From: Enoplolaimus lenunculus
Taxonomy: Eukaryota; Nematoda; Enoplea; Enoplida; Thoracostomopsidae
Assembly (NCBI GenBank): GCA_030248215.1
Contig: JASANG010003398.1
Span: forward strand, 1-64,000
DNA: 64,000 bases
Direction of reading: 5' to 3'
Shown: positions 1 to 12,000 of the stretch, one piece after another
Layout of the letters: the number at the start of each line of letters is the position of its first letter
Numbering within the stretch: the first letter of the stretch is position 1
The notes under the pieces: generated by a model
What the model was told of the DNA's origin: nothing
What the model saw: the letters and a program-made list of their open reading frames with translations, nothing else
The model's database searches: none
Translations under genes and position numbers: made by a program

Positions 1-91
1 CGTAAGCATAAGCGAAGCAAAACATTAGTCTAAAGCTTAAGCTTTTTTAGTCCCACAGAAAAACGTTCCGTCCCTGATCTTTACATGGGCC
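1..91. mobile_element. Family A TIR element, right end only (window edge)
   Basis: A run of CCTAAG-like hexamers leads into the standard right end of the family, which closes with CTGATCTTTACATGGGCC. The same bases recur at 11641-11732, so this piece is part of the duplication that carries the adjacent hog-domain exons. Confidence 0.75.
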
Positions 92-132
92 GTTTTAATA
101 AACTATATCCCAATTGGAGGAAATAAAATCAG

Positions 133-1597
133 AACCCGCTGTCAATTGCATTTTACAGCGTCAGGCGGTGAGCTGTGTTTTGGTGAAAATGACATGGTAT
201 TGACGCCTGAAAAACTAAAACCGATGAAAGATGTTCAAATCAACGATCCTGTAAGTCAAATATAGAGTTGTTGCCGTACTGTAGTGACTCGAATAAGAGG
301 GGGAAATAAGAGGGTGGTCCTCCTTTTGAGTCCCAATCAATAGGAGTTGTCCGTATCCCTAATAAGAGTCGTAAAGCGAATAGAGTGCCTAAGCCCTAAT
401 TTGAGTCCATAAATGTGTTACTTGTCCCAATTGTAGCGCATAAATGACTCCAGGACCAAATACAGTTGAGTTCGAAACTTTAAACATACTTAATTTTGAA
501 ACGTGAACACTTTTGGAAGAAACATATAATAGTGACACTACCGTGTCCCTATGATAATGAGCGCACGTTGCAGTTTTGGCCCATCTCCTAATTGATTCAC
601 GAGAGTGTCAATTTTACCGATTCTCTCAGTTGCAGCTGATGAAATATTCCAATTTTATAAAGTTGCTTCCCTTACACTAAAAATCATGCGAATACTACAT
701 TCCAAGCGTTAACTTCCCCCTAAATAAGAAAGGTAGACCAAAAATGCAGCGCCCTGTGGTACATTTTGTACCATACAATTTTTACTAATCGGGCCGCTCT
801 TGTAACAGGGATCATCGACTCTTGCGTAAACCAAGAGTGCATGACACAAGAGTGTACAACTCTTGGGGTGCCGCATGGTACAAAATGTACTACCGAATGT
901 TGCGTTTTTAGCCGACCCCCTTGTTTATAGGTGGGGGCTCACTGTCACATGCAATAAACCGAAATTAAACTATTAGCGGATAATTTTTGTTGCCGGATAC
1001 ATAAAGTGTCATGGTTCGCACTGGTTACCCCCTCTAAATAAAGGGAGGGGTTGCTCAAAAACGCCACGCGTGCCGGGTACATTTTTTCCCACACAGAATA
1101 TACCCAGTTGCATACTCTTGTTGAAGTATGCATTATCCACTCTTGATTAAACTAGCTATTCAGAATTCTACATTTAGTTTTATCAATTTTAGTGTTTTAC
1201 TACCATTTAAAAGTTCAAAATAGCGTTTTAATTTTGACATTTAAAGGCTAAAGATGCAACGATTGGATGTTGTGTCATGGTTCTACGTAACAACAGAAGT
1301 AGCGGTGAACAACCATCAGCCTTTGATCAAACGACGCGCATTGTAAATATTCGCAATCACGTCGCTAAAGGAATTTACAGCCCCGTCACCGAATCAGGTA
1401 CAATCGTTGTCAACGGTGTTTATTGCGGAGTTCACGTTAACAGCGGTTCACTGTCACACATGATTCACTCGGCGTTGTTTAAAATATTGAAATCTGTTGA
1501 ACGCTCGTTGGGATTTGAGCTCTTGAAAGCGTCGGACAGCGTCGTTCATGTGCCATGGCTGTTGCATTCCCTTCTGGAGCTTCGTTCAACGAACTGA
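133..1597 (+). pseudogene. Partial copy of hedgehog-related hog-domain gene (two 3' exons)
   Basis: Two exons match the intact gene downstream. Exon 133-250 follows acceptor AAATCAG and precedes donor GTAAGT; it encodes the start of the hog/Hint domain including ELCFGENDM, with the presumed nucleophile Cys. Exon 1247-1597 encodes the end of the domain (KGIYSPVTESGTIVVNGVY) and stops at TGA. The exon that lies between them in the intact gene (12776-12991, 72 residues with the TPNH histidine motif) is absent: the intron sequence jumps from the equivalent of about 12310 to about 13068, a loss of about 750 bases. Joining 250 to 1247 keeps phase 0, so a shortened product could be read but would lack half the catalytic core. 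The reading frame of the last exon is undamaged and differs from the intact copy by only a few codons, so the duplication looks fairly recent. Upstream exons, if any, lie outside the window. Confidence 0.8.
735..1140. repeat. Fold-back repeat with ACTCTTG motifs
   Basis: This segment carries GTGGTACATTTTGTACCA (itself a palindrome), AGAGTGCATGACACAAGAG and GTACATTTTTTCCC-type motifs in both orientations. It is nearly identical to 13250-13655, and relatives lie at about 1961-2300. Confidence 0.6.
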
Positions 1598-2619
1598 TCC
1601 CAAGAAAGACGAAGACTGACGTATTTATCGGTCGTAGAAGACTACTTTACATTTAAACTTTGTTCGAATTATAATATTTCATCTTTATAAACATTGTATT
1701 GGCCACGTTTGCGACGGGCTCAATAATAGAGCGTAGACCTCAAAAAAACGAAATGTACTCGATATTCGCTCACGTCCTGATCTGAATTTTGCCTGTAAAA
1801 CAGCTACCGCTGTTGACTGATTTTTAGTACTGTGGCGTAATGCTAAAGTAAGCACTACCACATAAAGCCGTTCACGAAATGTTTGCCACTTATGAGGTTC
1901 CTAGAGTTCAGCGGATGTTGTAGGATCCGTTTCTAATAGCAGTTTTGTTATTGTTTTGGTTTTATCAAGAGTGGATGATCACTCTTTATAACAAAAGTGT
2001 GCAACTGGGTACATTCTGTGTATTAAAGAATGTACCGGCACGCGTTGCGTTATTGGCCTACGCACCCTTATTTGGGGGGGGGGAACGTTGAACCAATATT
2101 TTGAATTTTAGCTAAAGTCGCTCCGATTATATTTTAATTCCTATGTTTACTATGTAGATTAAGTGGTGACTACCCCCAAATCAGGGGGGGTCGACTCTTG
2201 CGTAAACCAAGAGTGCATGACACAAGAGTGTGCAACTTTTGCAGATTCCGCAGGGAACAAAATGTACCACCGAACGTTGCGTTTTTGGCCGACCCCCCAT
2301 CAAGTTAGTTTTCATCGAAAGATAAAAATATCAACGCATTCAGGTTATCCAAGTAATTATAACTATAGCACAGCTCTGCGTTCTTCAGAGATACGAACCC
2401 ACGCTGCTGCGATGTGTCAAGAGTACGGCAAGCTACGAACAATATGAAGCCAGTACTTGCATGAGAGCAACATTTCATTGTAGAAAAACATTCCGCCCAT
2501 TCTATAGAAGTTTTTTGTAAGCATGCATAGCGAGTGAGAAATATTTATTGGACTTTAAAATTTAGCAGATTATTCTATTAAAGCATGAAAAACAGGGATT
2601 TCGGCGTTGCAGACATTTC
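1598..2619. other. Non-genic stretch with a diverged fold-back copy
   Basis: No coding exon could be supported. Bases 1961-2300 repeat the TCAAGAGTGGATGATCACTC and AGAGTGCATGACACAAGAG motifs of the neighbouring fold-back repeat. Homology to the 3' flank of the intact hog gene ends at about 1636. Confidence 0.5.
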
Positions 2620-2778
2620 GGCTCATGTAAACATCAGGGGCGGAACGTTTTTCTGTGGGACTGCAATAGAGTAAGCTTAAGCTTTGGACTAATTTTTTTG
2701 CTTGGCTTAGGCTCAGGTTTGGCTTAAGGTTAGGAATATGATCATACTACTGTTCCGCCCCTGTTCAGTACATAGGCC
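2620..2778. mobile_element. Family A TIR element
   Basis: The left end is CATGTAAACATCAGGGGCGG and the right end CCGCCCCTGTTCAGTACATAG followed by GCC. The core holds GGCTTAGGCTCAGG-type telomere-like hexamers. Confidence 0.75.
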
Positions 2779-3134
2779 AAAATTTCGGAAGATACATACT
2801 CTTAATATTTTGCCTTGTCTATACGCCCTGTTCATTTTATATTCTCACGTTCATTAGCACTTTTGTTCGCTTCCCAATTCCCATCCGCGTGTTTTTTTCT
2901 CGTTTGCACCAAATGCGAACCATTTCACAGGGTAATTGAGCAGCAGAAACTGAAAATAGATCACACAAAGCTTAATCTATCATAATAATTAACAGGATTT
3001 TGAATGTTTTTGATTTTGATTTGATACCTGTTACCACTTTTTCAAGCAAAACAGCCAAAATAAATATCGAACAATAAACAACTAAGGCATCTGATAGAAT
3101 GCTTTGCTGGTTTTTGGTAAATTTGCTGCAAGAG

Positions 3135-3316
3135 TACACTGCAACAAATGGTAAATCAACTTAACTCTCTCCGAAATAGGCTTTTCCTGACTACACAAAC
3201 TGAGTCAAAATTCGACTCCGCCAGAGTCAAATTGAGTCAAACTTTGACTCAGTTTGCGTTGTCAGAAAAAGCCTATTCCATAGAGAGTCAATTTGACTTA
3301 CTATTTTTGCAGTGTA
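3135..3316. mobile_element. CACTGCA fold-back element
   Basis: The sequence reads almost the same on both strands: CACTGCAACAAATGG, CTCTCCGAAATAGG, ACACAAACTGAGTCAAA, then the inverted order ending in TTGCAGTG, flanked by TA on both sides. It is a miniature element in which each arm is about 90 bases. Confidence 0.75.
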
Positions 3317-3395
3317 GTAAACCTCAGCTTCACACCTGGCCAAGTCTTGTGGTAGCGAGTATACAGCGCGCGGCGTGTACAGCGCACCTTTTAGC

Positions 3396-3560
3396 CGGAC
3401 CCGTAGCCAACGGAGGGGGCCAATGGGGGCTCAGCCCCTCTGAAACAAATTTAACCCTTGTAAGAATTTTCAACCTTGCTCGTAACTCATTGAAAAACAC
3501 TTGAATGCCCCTCCGGAAAAATTTTCAGCCCCCCAGGAAGGTGAGCTGGCAACGCCCTGC
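3396..3560. repeat. GGCCCGTAGCC-type inverted-repeat element
   Basis: Contains CCCGTAGCCAACGGAGGG, GGGGGCTCAGCCCC and AATTTTCAGCCCCCC. It is related to 5249-5415, 14442-14595 and 35731-35892. Confidence 0.6.
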
Positions 3561-3621
3561 TTTTAGTTTACCTTCGATAGTTTCATATAACATTTGTGTA
3601 TGCATTTTTTTGCCCCGCATT

Positions 3622-3793
3622 CAATGGTGGATCCATGGGGGGCCACCCCGGCCGTGGCTTCCCCCAACAGCATCTCGACAAAAATTATATAGCAATTTTA
3701 TGACAATAATTCGTGGTTTGTGTGCGGGTTAAAAGTAAGTTTATTACCTGTGAAATTTTGCCCCCCCATTTTGACATCCTGGATCCGGCACTG
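3622..3793. mobile_element. hAT-like miniature element
   Basis: Ends CAATGGTGGATCCATGG and GGATCCGGCACTG are inverted copies. The 8-base flanks are CCCGCATT and CCAGCATT, a near-perfect target duplication. Close copies lie at 8669-8846 and, inverted, at 35435-35637. Confidence 0.75.
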
Positions 3794-4077
3794 CCAGCAT
3801 TCTGCCTTAGTGCGTTTAATTTGCTACTACGTGAAATGCGTTGTTTAAACGTTTTATGACATGACAATCACATGCAGTGAATGTTTTGTTGACGCTTATT
3901 ACGCTTGTTGTGTTATTTTCATGAGATACACGCATTATAGACATTAACTGCTGAGATGGTGGGGCAAAAATCAATGTTGTGGTTATTTTGCAAACGTCTG
4001 TTACCCGTTTGCTCGCGCATCGAAGGCTTTCAAGTCATTGTTCGTAATACGAATACAATGCAGTCCATATATTAATT

Positions 4078-4306
4078 GGCCAATGGAAAGAACAGCGGCG
4101 GTACAGTATTATAAGCATATTCCTGAGCCTAAGTCTAAGCGTAAGCCTAAGCCTAAGTCTAAGCGTAAGCCTAAGCCTAAGTCTAAGCGTCAGAATAAGT
4201 TTATTCATAAGCCTAAGGCTAAGCTAAAGAAAAAGGTAGTATATAGCTAAAGCTTGCTCTATTCTAGTCCTACAAATAACGTTCCGCCCCTGATCTTACA
4301 TGGGCC
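4078..4306. mobile_element. Family A TIR element with CCTAAG array
   Basis: Left end GGCCAATGGAAAGAACAG, right end CGCCCCTGATCTTACATGGG then CC. The core is a run of CCTAAG, TCTAAG and CGTAAG hexamers. Confidence 0.8.
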
Positions 4307-5248
4307 AATATATGCGGTGCTTGACTTATCAGAACACATGCAGATTAATGATAGCACATTTTGTTCGCATAATGCGACAACTTTTGAACCTCGCTATTCA
4401 CTTGTTTGAAGGGTACAACATTTTGAAAGTCAAGATTCGAGTTCAGAGTCGGATTTGATAAAATCGCGTTTGGTTCGAATTCTGAATGTGTGTGAAATCG
4501 TGGTTTCGGCACCACTTGGTTCTGGCGTTGTGATGATTTCAGTTGATATCGTTGTTCTAAAGCAAGTACTAGTTAAATTAGCAAATATCTGTAACAGATG
4601 TCAAAAATTTTGATTTTAGACTTATTTTTAGCAATTTTTGACAACTAATTTCTCCAAATTGTACCCAAAAGTTAAAGCTGAACGCACTTGTTCAACTGTC
4701 AAAAAATTCCAAACTGCCTTGGTACGGAAAAATAAGGTTGCAGATTACGTTAGGGTTACGATTTACTATAGTGGGCCGGTCGCCGCCTGCCGCCACCGCA
4801 CGCAGCCACAGGCAGACGGACGCTTAAATTGACACTATTACACCCTGCAGGAAAACGTTCCGGCCCTGTTCTATACATGGGGCACGCTTTTTGATAAACA
4901 AATTTTGTCCGTTCCCATGTCGTTTCGTCATGTGATGCATCTTTTTGTTTTCTCGACTAAAATAAAAATCATTTTACAATTTGATATAAATTTTGCCATT
5001 TTTGCTAATAAACCGTTCGATCATATCAACCAATCCAAACGCTCGGTAAAATGTCTTAAACTGTATTTTAAAGCGAAGTTAATAGCTATTAGAAGTACTT
5101 GATATAGTATTTAAGAGGGTTGAAAATTCCGGTTTCTGTTCATACAGGATATCAACCATTTTTCTTCTGATCTTTTCACCTCTGTTTGCATCCTGCTATT
5201 TAGCTAACGTTTTAAGCTGTTGATTATCGGGAACGTACACAAGGGTCA
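4307..5248. other. Non-genic stretch
   Basis: Only short AT-rich open frames are present, with no splice-linked exon and no recognised motif. Near 4836-4890 there is a weak family A-like right end (GGAAAACGTTCCGGCCCTG). Confidence 0.4.
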
Positions 5249-5415
5249 GGCCCGTAGCCAGCTCGCCTTGCTACGAGAGGGGGCTAAAAAATGTTCAGTA
5301 GGGGACATTCAAGGGTTAGGCAATGTGTTACAAGCATTGTGGAAAATTCTCTAGGAGGGCACAATTTTTCCACGTGGGGCTGAGCCCCCCTGCCCCGCCC
5401 CTTGGCTACGAGCCC
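5249..5415. repeat. GGCCCGTAGCC-type inverted-repeat element
   Basis: GGCCCGTAGCCAGC at the left and TTGGCTACGAGCCC at the right are inverted copies, with GGGGGCTAAAAAATG and GGGGCTGAGCCCCCC inside. Confidence 0.65.
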
Positions 5416-5539
5416 GACAAGGGTTATGTAAATGATATAACGAATGGTGGAAGTCCGCTAAAAATGGTACGTTTACAGGCACTCCTATAAACATGCTTCC
5501 AGATACTCAAATTTTATTCACTAGATCGTCCAATCAGAC

Positions 5540-5905
5540 GAATCATTTTCTACCTCCGGCCCCGGCTTCGGCAGAAAATCGGCCTCTGGCTCCGGCTACG
5601 GTATCACTTTTGCCGGAGGTTCCGGCAATTTCGGTTGCAAAATTTTGCATTATTTTGCAAAATTTATCTGTTTAGCGCGTTTTGTTTTACGTTTGCCCCA
5701 ATTTTCAAGAAAGAATTTCCGTAATTTCGCAAAGAATTAACATAAAACCAAACAACTTAACATATTGCAGATACTGGCTAAAATTAACTAATTAACCATC
5801 ATTTTCACTATCTAATTTCGCCTGACCTCCGGCTGCAGCTCCAGCTCCGGCAAGTTTCCTTGCCTCCGGCTCCGGCTCCGGTATTCTTTACCTCCGGTTG
5901 CATCC
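5540..5905. repeat. GGCTCCGG-rich inverted repeat
   Basis: Imperfect CTCCGGCTCCGG repeats occur at both ends (5550-5630 and 5825-5905) around an AT-rich centre. It lies just upstream of the hedgehog-related gene. The short open frame over it is repeat translation, not a gene. Confidence 0.5.
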
Positions 5906-6011
5906 TGCGTGCTATGGAAATGAAATTTAGTCTGCGCCAACCATCCCAAATATACATCATATTTACGGTTTGTAGAAAGTATTCAGTAAAAAATAAAAGT
6001 GTAATTTTGAT

Positions 6012-9000
6012 ATGTTCTTAAAGATAATAGTGTTGCTATTTGTCAATTTAGCGTTAACATGGGGGGCTAAACAAAAAGGATACGGCTCAAGGTTAACGCT
6101 TCGTTGTTCCGGAAGCAGCATCTTCGCCCTTTTTGACGGAAGTGGCACAGGTTCATTTCTGGCCAGTTGCGCCCCGGCAAAAGTGTGTGAAAGGTTTAGG
6201 GTAAGTATAAGGCATTCAAAGGAACGGAAGTTTGGCAAGCGAGAGGAAACTTGGTCTGCGGCTTGCAATGAATCCTGGACCATATGGACGCAGACGAACT
6301 TTTATTTGGAAAAGAATTATAAGGTTATGTTTAAAAGAAATTTATTGGATCTTTAGGATCTAGAAACGTTGCTCCGGTTTGCTGTCTTTTCATAAGTTTG
6401 GGCTTTGGATTCATTTCCGCTATACGTCCCGTTGTATACGTTTCTGCTGGACTGTAAGTTTTAGTTTGAACGCGCACTAAAACCAACGTAACTACGCATC
6501 GTACACAAGGTGTTTTTTCAAATTGTATCAGAGATCAACTTGAAGTTGAATATTTTCATTTTTACTGCTAGATTTAAACAAAATTAACCTATCCAAAATC
6601 TAAGAAAGAAAGCCTGTTTTGTTGCTACGAGTTTATTCGTACTGTAGTGACCCGAATAAGAGGATTGGGGTAATAAGAGAGGTTCCCAGTTTAAGTCCCT
6701 AATGAACAGTAGTCCGGATCCCTAATAAGAATCCGTAAGCGGATAGAGTTTCTAAACCCTAATTAGAATCCAGGACAAAATAAAGGTGAGTGCAAAACTT
6801 TAAAGCATACTTAAATTTTGAAACTAACATTTTAAAGTATAACCTTGCATTATCGCTCAAGCTACTGATTGACGCGCAACGAAGGGTGGTGGAGCGGGGT
6901 TAAAAATAAATAACAGTCCGTAGCCGATTAACAAGGGTGGTACCCTTTGGAGAGGCCAAATAAACATCAGACACTCCCTCTTATTCGGGTCACTACAGTA
7001 TGTTCATATTATATCACAATAAATGTTTTGCGTTTGTTATAACTTTCATCAGTAGCTGTACGTTTTTCTGCAGGACTCTACCATAGAGTAAGCTTAATTT
7101 TTAAATATTTTTTGCTTAGGCGTAGGCATAAGGTTTAGATATAAGCTCATTCTTACGCGTAGTCTTAAGTTCGAACTTTTCAGCGTTATTTGTTAGATTT
7201 GCACGTAGCCGTGTGCATTATTCGGCCCATGTAAATTTAAGCGACGTCCAGGTTTCTGGTGAGTCTATAAAAGAGTAAGTTTAGGTTCTAGATTATATTT
7301 TTTGCTTAGGCTTAGGCTTAGGTTTTTACGACCACTTTTTTGCAACACTTATGCTTAGGCTTTAGGCTTAGGAATATGCTTAATCTACTGTTACGCCCTT
7401 TAAAGTAAACATTGGCCATTCAATGTATACTTTGAACAGGTTTGTACCCCAGGATTTCCATGCAGTCCTGGTTCTCAATACGGATATGTATACTACGCGC
7501 GTGAAGGTGGCACCAAACGACGATCAAGATCCAAACGAAACGTAGTATTTGGGTAAAATATTTGTGATTTTAAGCCAGTTGGTTTGCGAGAACTTTATTC
7601 TTGAAAAATGTGTAAACTGGGTTCAGGCCAAATTAGAGTAATGGCCAATGAAACCATGTATAGAACAGGATCGGAACAGTAGTATAAGCATATTCCTAAG
7701 CGTATATAAGCATATTCCTAAGCGTATATAAGCATATTCCTAAGCGTAAGCGTATGCCTCAGCCTAAGCCTAAGCCTAAGCCTAAGCAAAAATATTAGTC
7801 TAAAGCTTAAACTGACTCTATTATAGCCCCTGCGGGAAACGATCCGGCTCTAGAATAGGGACGTTACTATAGTATAAATATGTTCCTACTCGTTACAAAT
7901 AGGATCTACGGGACTACACAAACTGAATCAAATTCGACTCCGCCAGAGTCAAACGTGCGGCTCAGTGAGTCGAATGTGATTCTGGCGGAGTCGAATTTGA
8001 CTCAGTTTGTGTAGTTACGTAGAGTCTATTTCGGACACAGCCTTTCGGCTATGGGCCTATAAATAGCAAATACTTGACTATGAAATTGATTATAATTGTT
8101 TTTTTGTTTTAGTGACGTCATTCAGCAATGTTGTCAGCTTCAATTTGATCCACAAGAAAGTGTTTACGAATTTTGCGATTCAAATAGAATAGTTCATAAT
8201 GATACTTCTGGCAAAAAGGTAATTGTAAAGTTTAAGCCCTATTTACACGTGCAAGTTTTTGCTGCGAGAACTTGCAGCTGCAACATGAACATGCAAGTTT
8301 TGTCTAAAATTCCGTTCGAAAAACTTGCAGCTGCAAATAATTCATTAATAAATCATAGCTACGAATTTAGTTCACAACTGTGAACAACCATGCAAGTTCA
8401 CTGAATTCATTGCAGCCGCTTTCTCATTGGGTAATGAAAAATGCAAGTTCTGCGTGCAATTTGCAGTTGCAACTACTCGCAGCAAAAACTTGTACGTGTG
8501 AACAGGGCTTAACACAGTACAACATAAATACATTCGCGAACATTTTGCTGCAATTGTGATGAGGTTCGAATCTCGGACGTATGAATTCTGGAATACAATG
8601 CCAGTATATTTATAGAATTTTAACGTTTGTGGCTCAACTTCTGGCTTGATATATATTGTGTGTCTACCCAATGGCGGATCCATGGGGAGGGCCACTCCGG
8701 CCGTGCCCATCCCCCAACTGCATCTCGACAAAAATTATATAGCAATTTTGTGACAATAGTTCGTGGTTTGTGTGTGGGTCAAAAATAAGTTTATTACCTG
8801 TGAAATTTGCCCCCCGCCCCATTTTGAAATCCTGGATCCACCACTGTGTCTACCTATTTTCAGGCGGATGTGTTCCGATTAGCAGTTCCATTAACCAATG
8901 CAAATCCTTCGCGATACATCAAATTTATTCAAAAAACTGCGTAAGTTTATTCTTTCATGAAACTTTTGGATGTATTATTGTAGCCAAAAGATGCGGTTTC

Positions 9001-12000
9001 AGTTTTAGACGTAATTCATTTATTTGCACGCAAAAGAAAAGTTCAAATCAAAGACCGTTTACTTTTGGTCTCCATTCGTTGGATTGTCTTGTAAGGTTAA
9101 TATGTTTTTACCCGATGGTAATAGCCGTGTGTCCTGTACACCTTCAGATCTTGGTCAGGTGTGGAAATTTTGAGGACGACAATATTTCTTGTCTAATAAG
9201 GCTGTCTTACAGCCTACGCGCAATGATGGTGATAAGACAAGCGTATGGCGCACCTATACCCTGATCCATCGTGGGTGTGTTCTAGAGCGATGAACAAAAG
9301 TTCGAGGTGCCCCCAAAAAGTTATGGGACGTAAATTTCAACAGTGAAAATGGAAGTTCATACGGTGACATTCCTCTAGAAAGTTAGCTGAAATTGTAAAA
9401 GGATATTTAAGTTGATGCGCGAATCGCAAAATTTGTTATGAAATTTTTACAAGAATGGTCGAAAAATTCAAATTTTAGACTGAGGATTCAAACATTTTGC
9501 CAGCTCAAACCAATACGAGGGTGCCCCATCGGCCCCTCATTGCTGCCTTTGCCCAGACACACGTGTTTCCGCGTGCCTGTAGCTTATACGTTTTGCTGCT
9601 GAGCAAAGGTGCAGTGGTACTGTAATTTAGCAGTAAACGTATATGCTTTTATACCATTTGTGATTACAAAACGTATAGCCAAAGTTAGCCATTAGCGGTA
9701 AACATTTCATACATTTACAATTAGGCTTAGGATAAGGTTTATGATAACAATTACTAATGATTAATCCTAAGCCTAAGCATAAGCCTAAGCGTAAGCCTAA
9801 GCCTAAGCTAAGCCTAAACCTAAGTCTAAGCCTAAGCCTAAGCGTTGAATGAATATATTCATTCCTAAGCCTAAAACTAGGCCTAAGCTTAAGCCAAACA
9901 AAAAATAGTGTGAAGCTTAAGCTTACTCTATTCTAGTCGCGCAGAAAAACTCTCTGCCCCTAATCTTTACATGGGCCAACTTTTCACACGTTTACACGTA
10001 AGCTTAGGATCAGGTTTATGAAACAATTACCAATAATTAAACCTAAGCCAGAATCTTAATTTTGAGGGAATGCGTACAAGAGCCACGATAACAGTAACAA
10101 TTGACATTGTTTTCGACGTAGCAAACATGTTACGTTACGCTATTTTGGTTATAGCTGGGGTTATTTGGTTACGCAGTGTTATTTGCAATGCAGTAGCACA
10201 ACAACAACAACTTCAACGATTCGGCCGCGAACTCTGCCACGTGATATCATTCCTAGTGATAGTTTTTCGAAAACTTACGTGTCAAGTGGTAATTATTATT
10301 TGATTTTAGAAATTTATATTTACATTTTTTGTAACTCTGTACATACTGTAGTGAGCCGAATAAGGGGGGGCTGATATTTATTTGGCCTCTCCAGAGGGTA
10401 CCCCCTTGTTATTCGGTTACGGACTGTTATTTATTTTAACACACGCTCCGCCACCCTTCGTTACTGATATATAACGAGTACTGCAATTATCCGTTGAATT
10501 AAACGTTTATTGTCTTGTGTCAATAGCTTGAGCGATAATACAAGGTTATACTTAGGAATGTACTTTCAAAATTTAAGTACGCTTTAAAGTTTCAAACTCA
10601 AATTATTTGGTCCTGGAGTCATTTATGAGCTACAATTAGGGTTATTCGACATTTATGGACTCTAATTAAGGATTAGGGACTCAATCCGCTTACGGACTAT
10701 TATTAGGGATACGGACTCCAATTGATTCTGACTCAAAATGGGGACCCCTCTTATTACCCCTCCCCCTCTTATTCGGGTCAATACAGTATATACCAAATAC
10801 GGCCAAGGTCTGCGTTACAAACGTCAGGCTCTCACCAAAAAAGACCAAGGAGATCCCGCAATAAAATGTCTCACCGCTCCATCTGGGGCCACCAGAAGTC
10901 GGGGTCCCTCGAATGGGTAGTTTGAGGGGCGCGCTTCTGTCGGCTCTGGATGCGGTGTGAAAACATATTAAACGTACATTTTACCGATAGGTTTTTATGT
11001 TTCTAGCGAAAAATAACATAATATGGCATCCATAAAGGTATTTGCCACAAATAAACAGTACGACTACACTGTTAAATCTGATAAAGTCAACAATTAACGA
11101 GCCAAACCCACTTTTCAAAGTAATAGTAGGCAATTTTCCCGCAATTAGGTACATTCGGTAAGCCGCAAAGTTGACAAATTAATAACCTGGTTAGACGATG
11201 ATATACGCTGACAGTCGGGCTCTGAAACAAATAATAAATTTAGCAAAAACTCAACTTTTAATAGCCAATGTAAAGAACAGGGGCAGAACAGTATTATAAG
11301 CCTATTTCTAAGCCTAAGCCTAAGCCCTAAGCCTAAGCGTAAGAATGAGCGTATTCCTAAGCCTAAGCCTACACTGCATAAAATGGTGAGTCAAATTGAC
11401 TCTATCCGAAATAGGCTTTTCCTGACTACACAAACTGAGTCAAAATACGACTCCGCCAGAGTCAAATTCGATTCACTGAATCGCTGAATGAGCCAAATTT
11501 GACTCTGACGGGGTCAAATTTGACTCAGTTTGTGTAGTCAGGAAAAGTCTATTTCGGAGAGTCAATTTGACTCACCATTTTTTGCAGTGTATGACTAAGC
11601 CTAAGTCGAAGCGTAAGAATGAGTTTATTCCTAAGCCTAAGCGTAAGCATAAGCGAAGCAAAACATTAGTCTAAAGCTTAAGCTTTTTTAGTCCCACAGA
11701 AAAACGTTCCGCCCCTGATCTTTACACGAGCCGTTTTAATAAGCTATATCCCAATTGGTCGAAATAAAATCAGAACCCGTTGTCAATTGCATTTTACAGC
11801 GTCAGGCGGTGAGCTGTGTTTTGGTGAAAATGACATAACATTAGTCTAAAGCTTAAGCTTTTTTTAGTCCCACAGAAAAACGTTCCGCCCCTGATCTTTA
11901 CATGGGCCGTTTTAATAAACTATATCCCAATTGGAGGAAATAAAATCAGAACCCGCTGTCAATTGCATTTTACAGCGTCAGGCGGTGAGCTGTGTTTTGG

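Noticed and set aside
5493-5675. Pro/Ala-rich open frame
   Set aside because: It is translation of a GGCTCCGG repeat block.
8770-9264. Open frame of 164 codons that contains exon 4 of the hedgehog-related gene
   Set aside because: Only 8864-8940 has an acceptor and a strong GTAAGT donor. The upstream part is transposon end and the downstream part has no domain signal. A longer exon cannot be fully excluded.
10070-10303. Frame coding a hydrophobic segment (YAILVIAGVIWL) overlapping exon 5
   Set aside because: It is in a different frame from exon 5 and hits a stop when joined to exon 6, whereas the CYLQCSSTTTTT frame continues into the hog domain.
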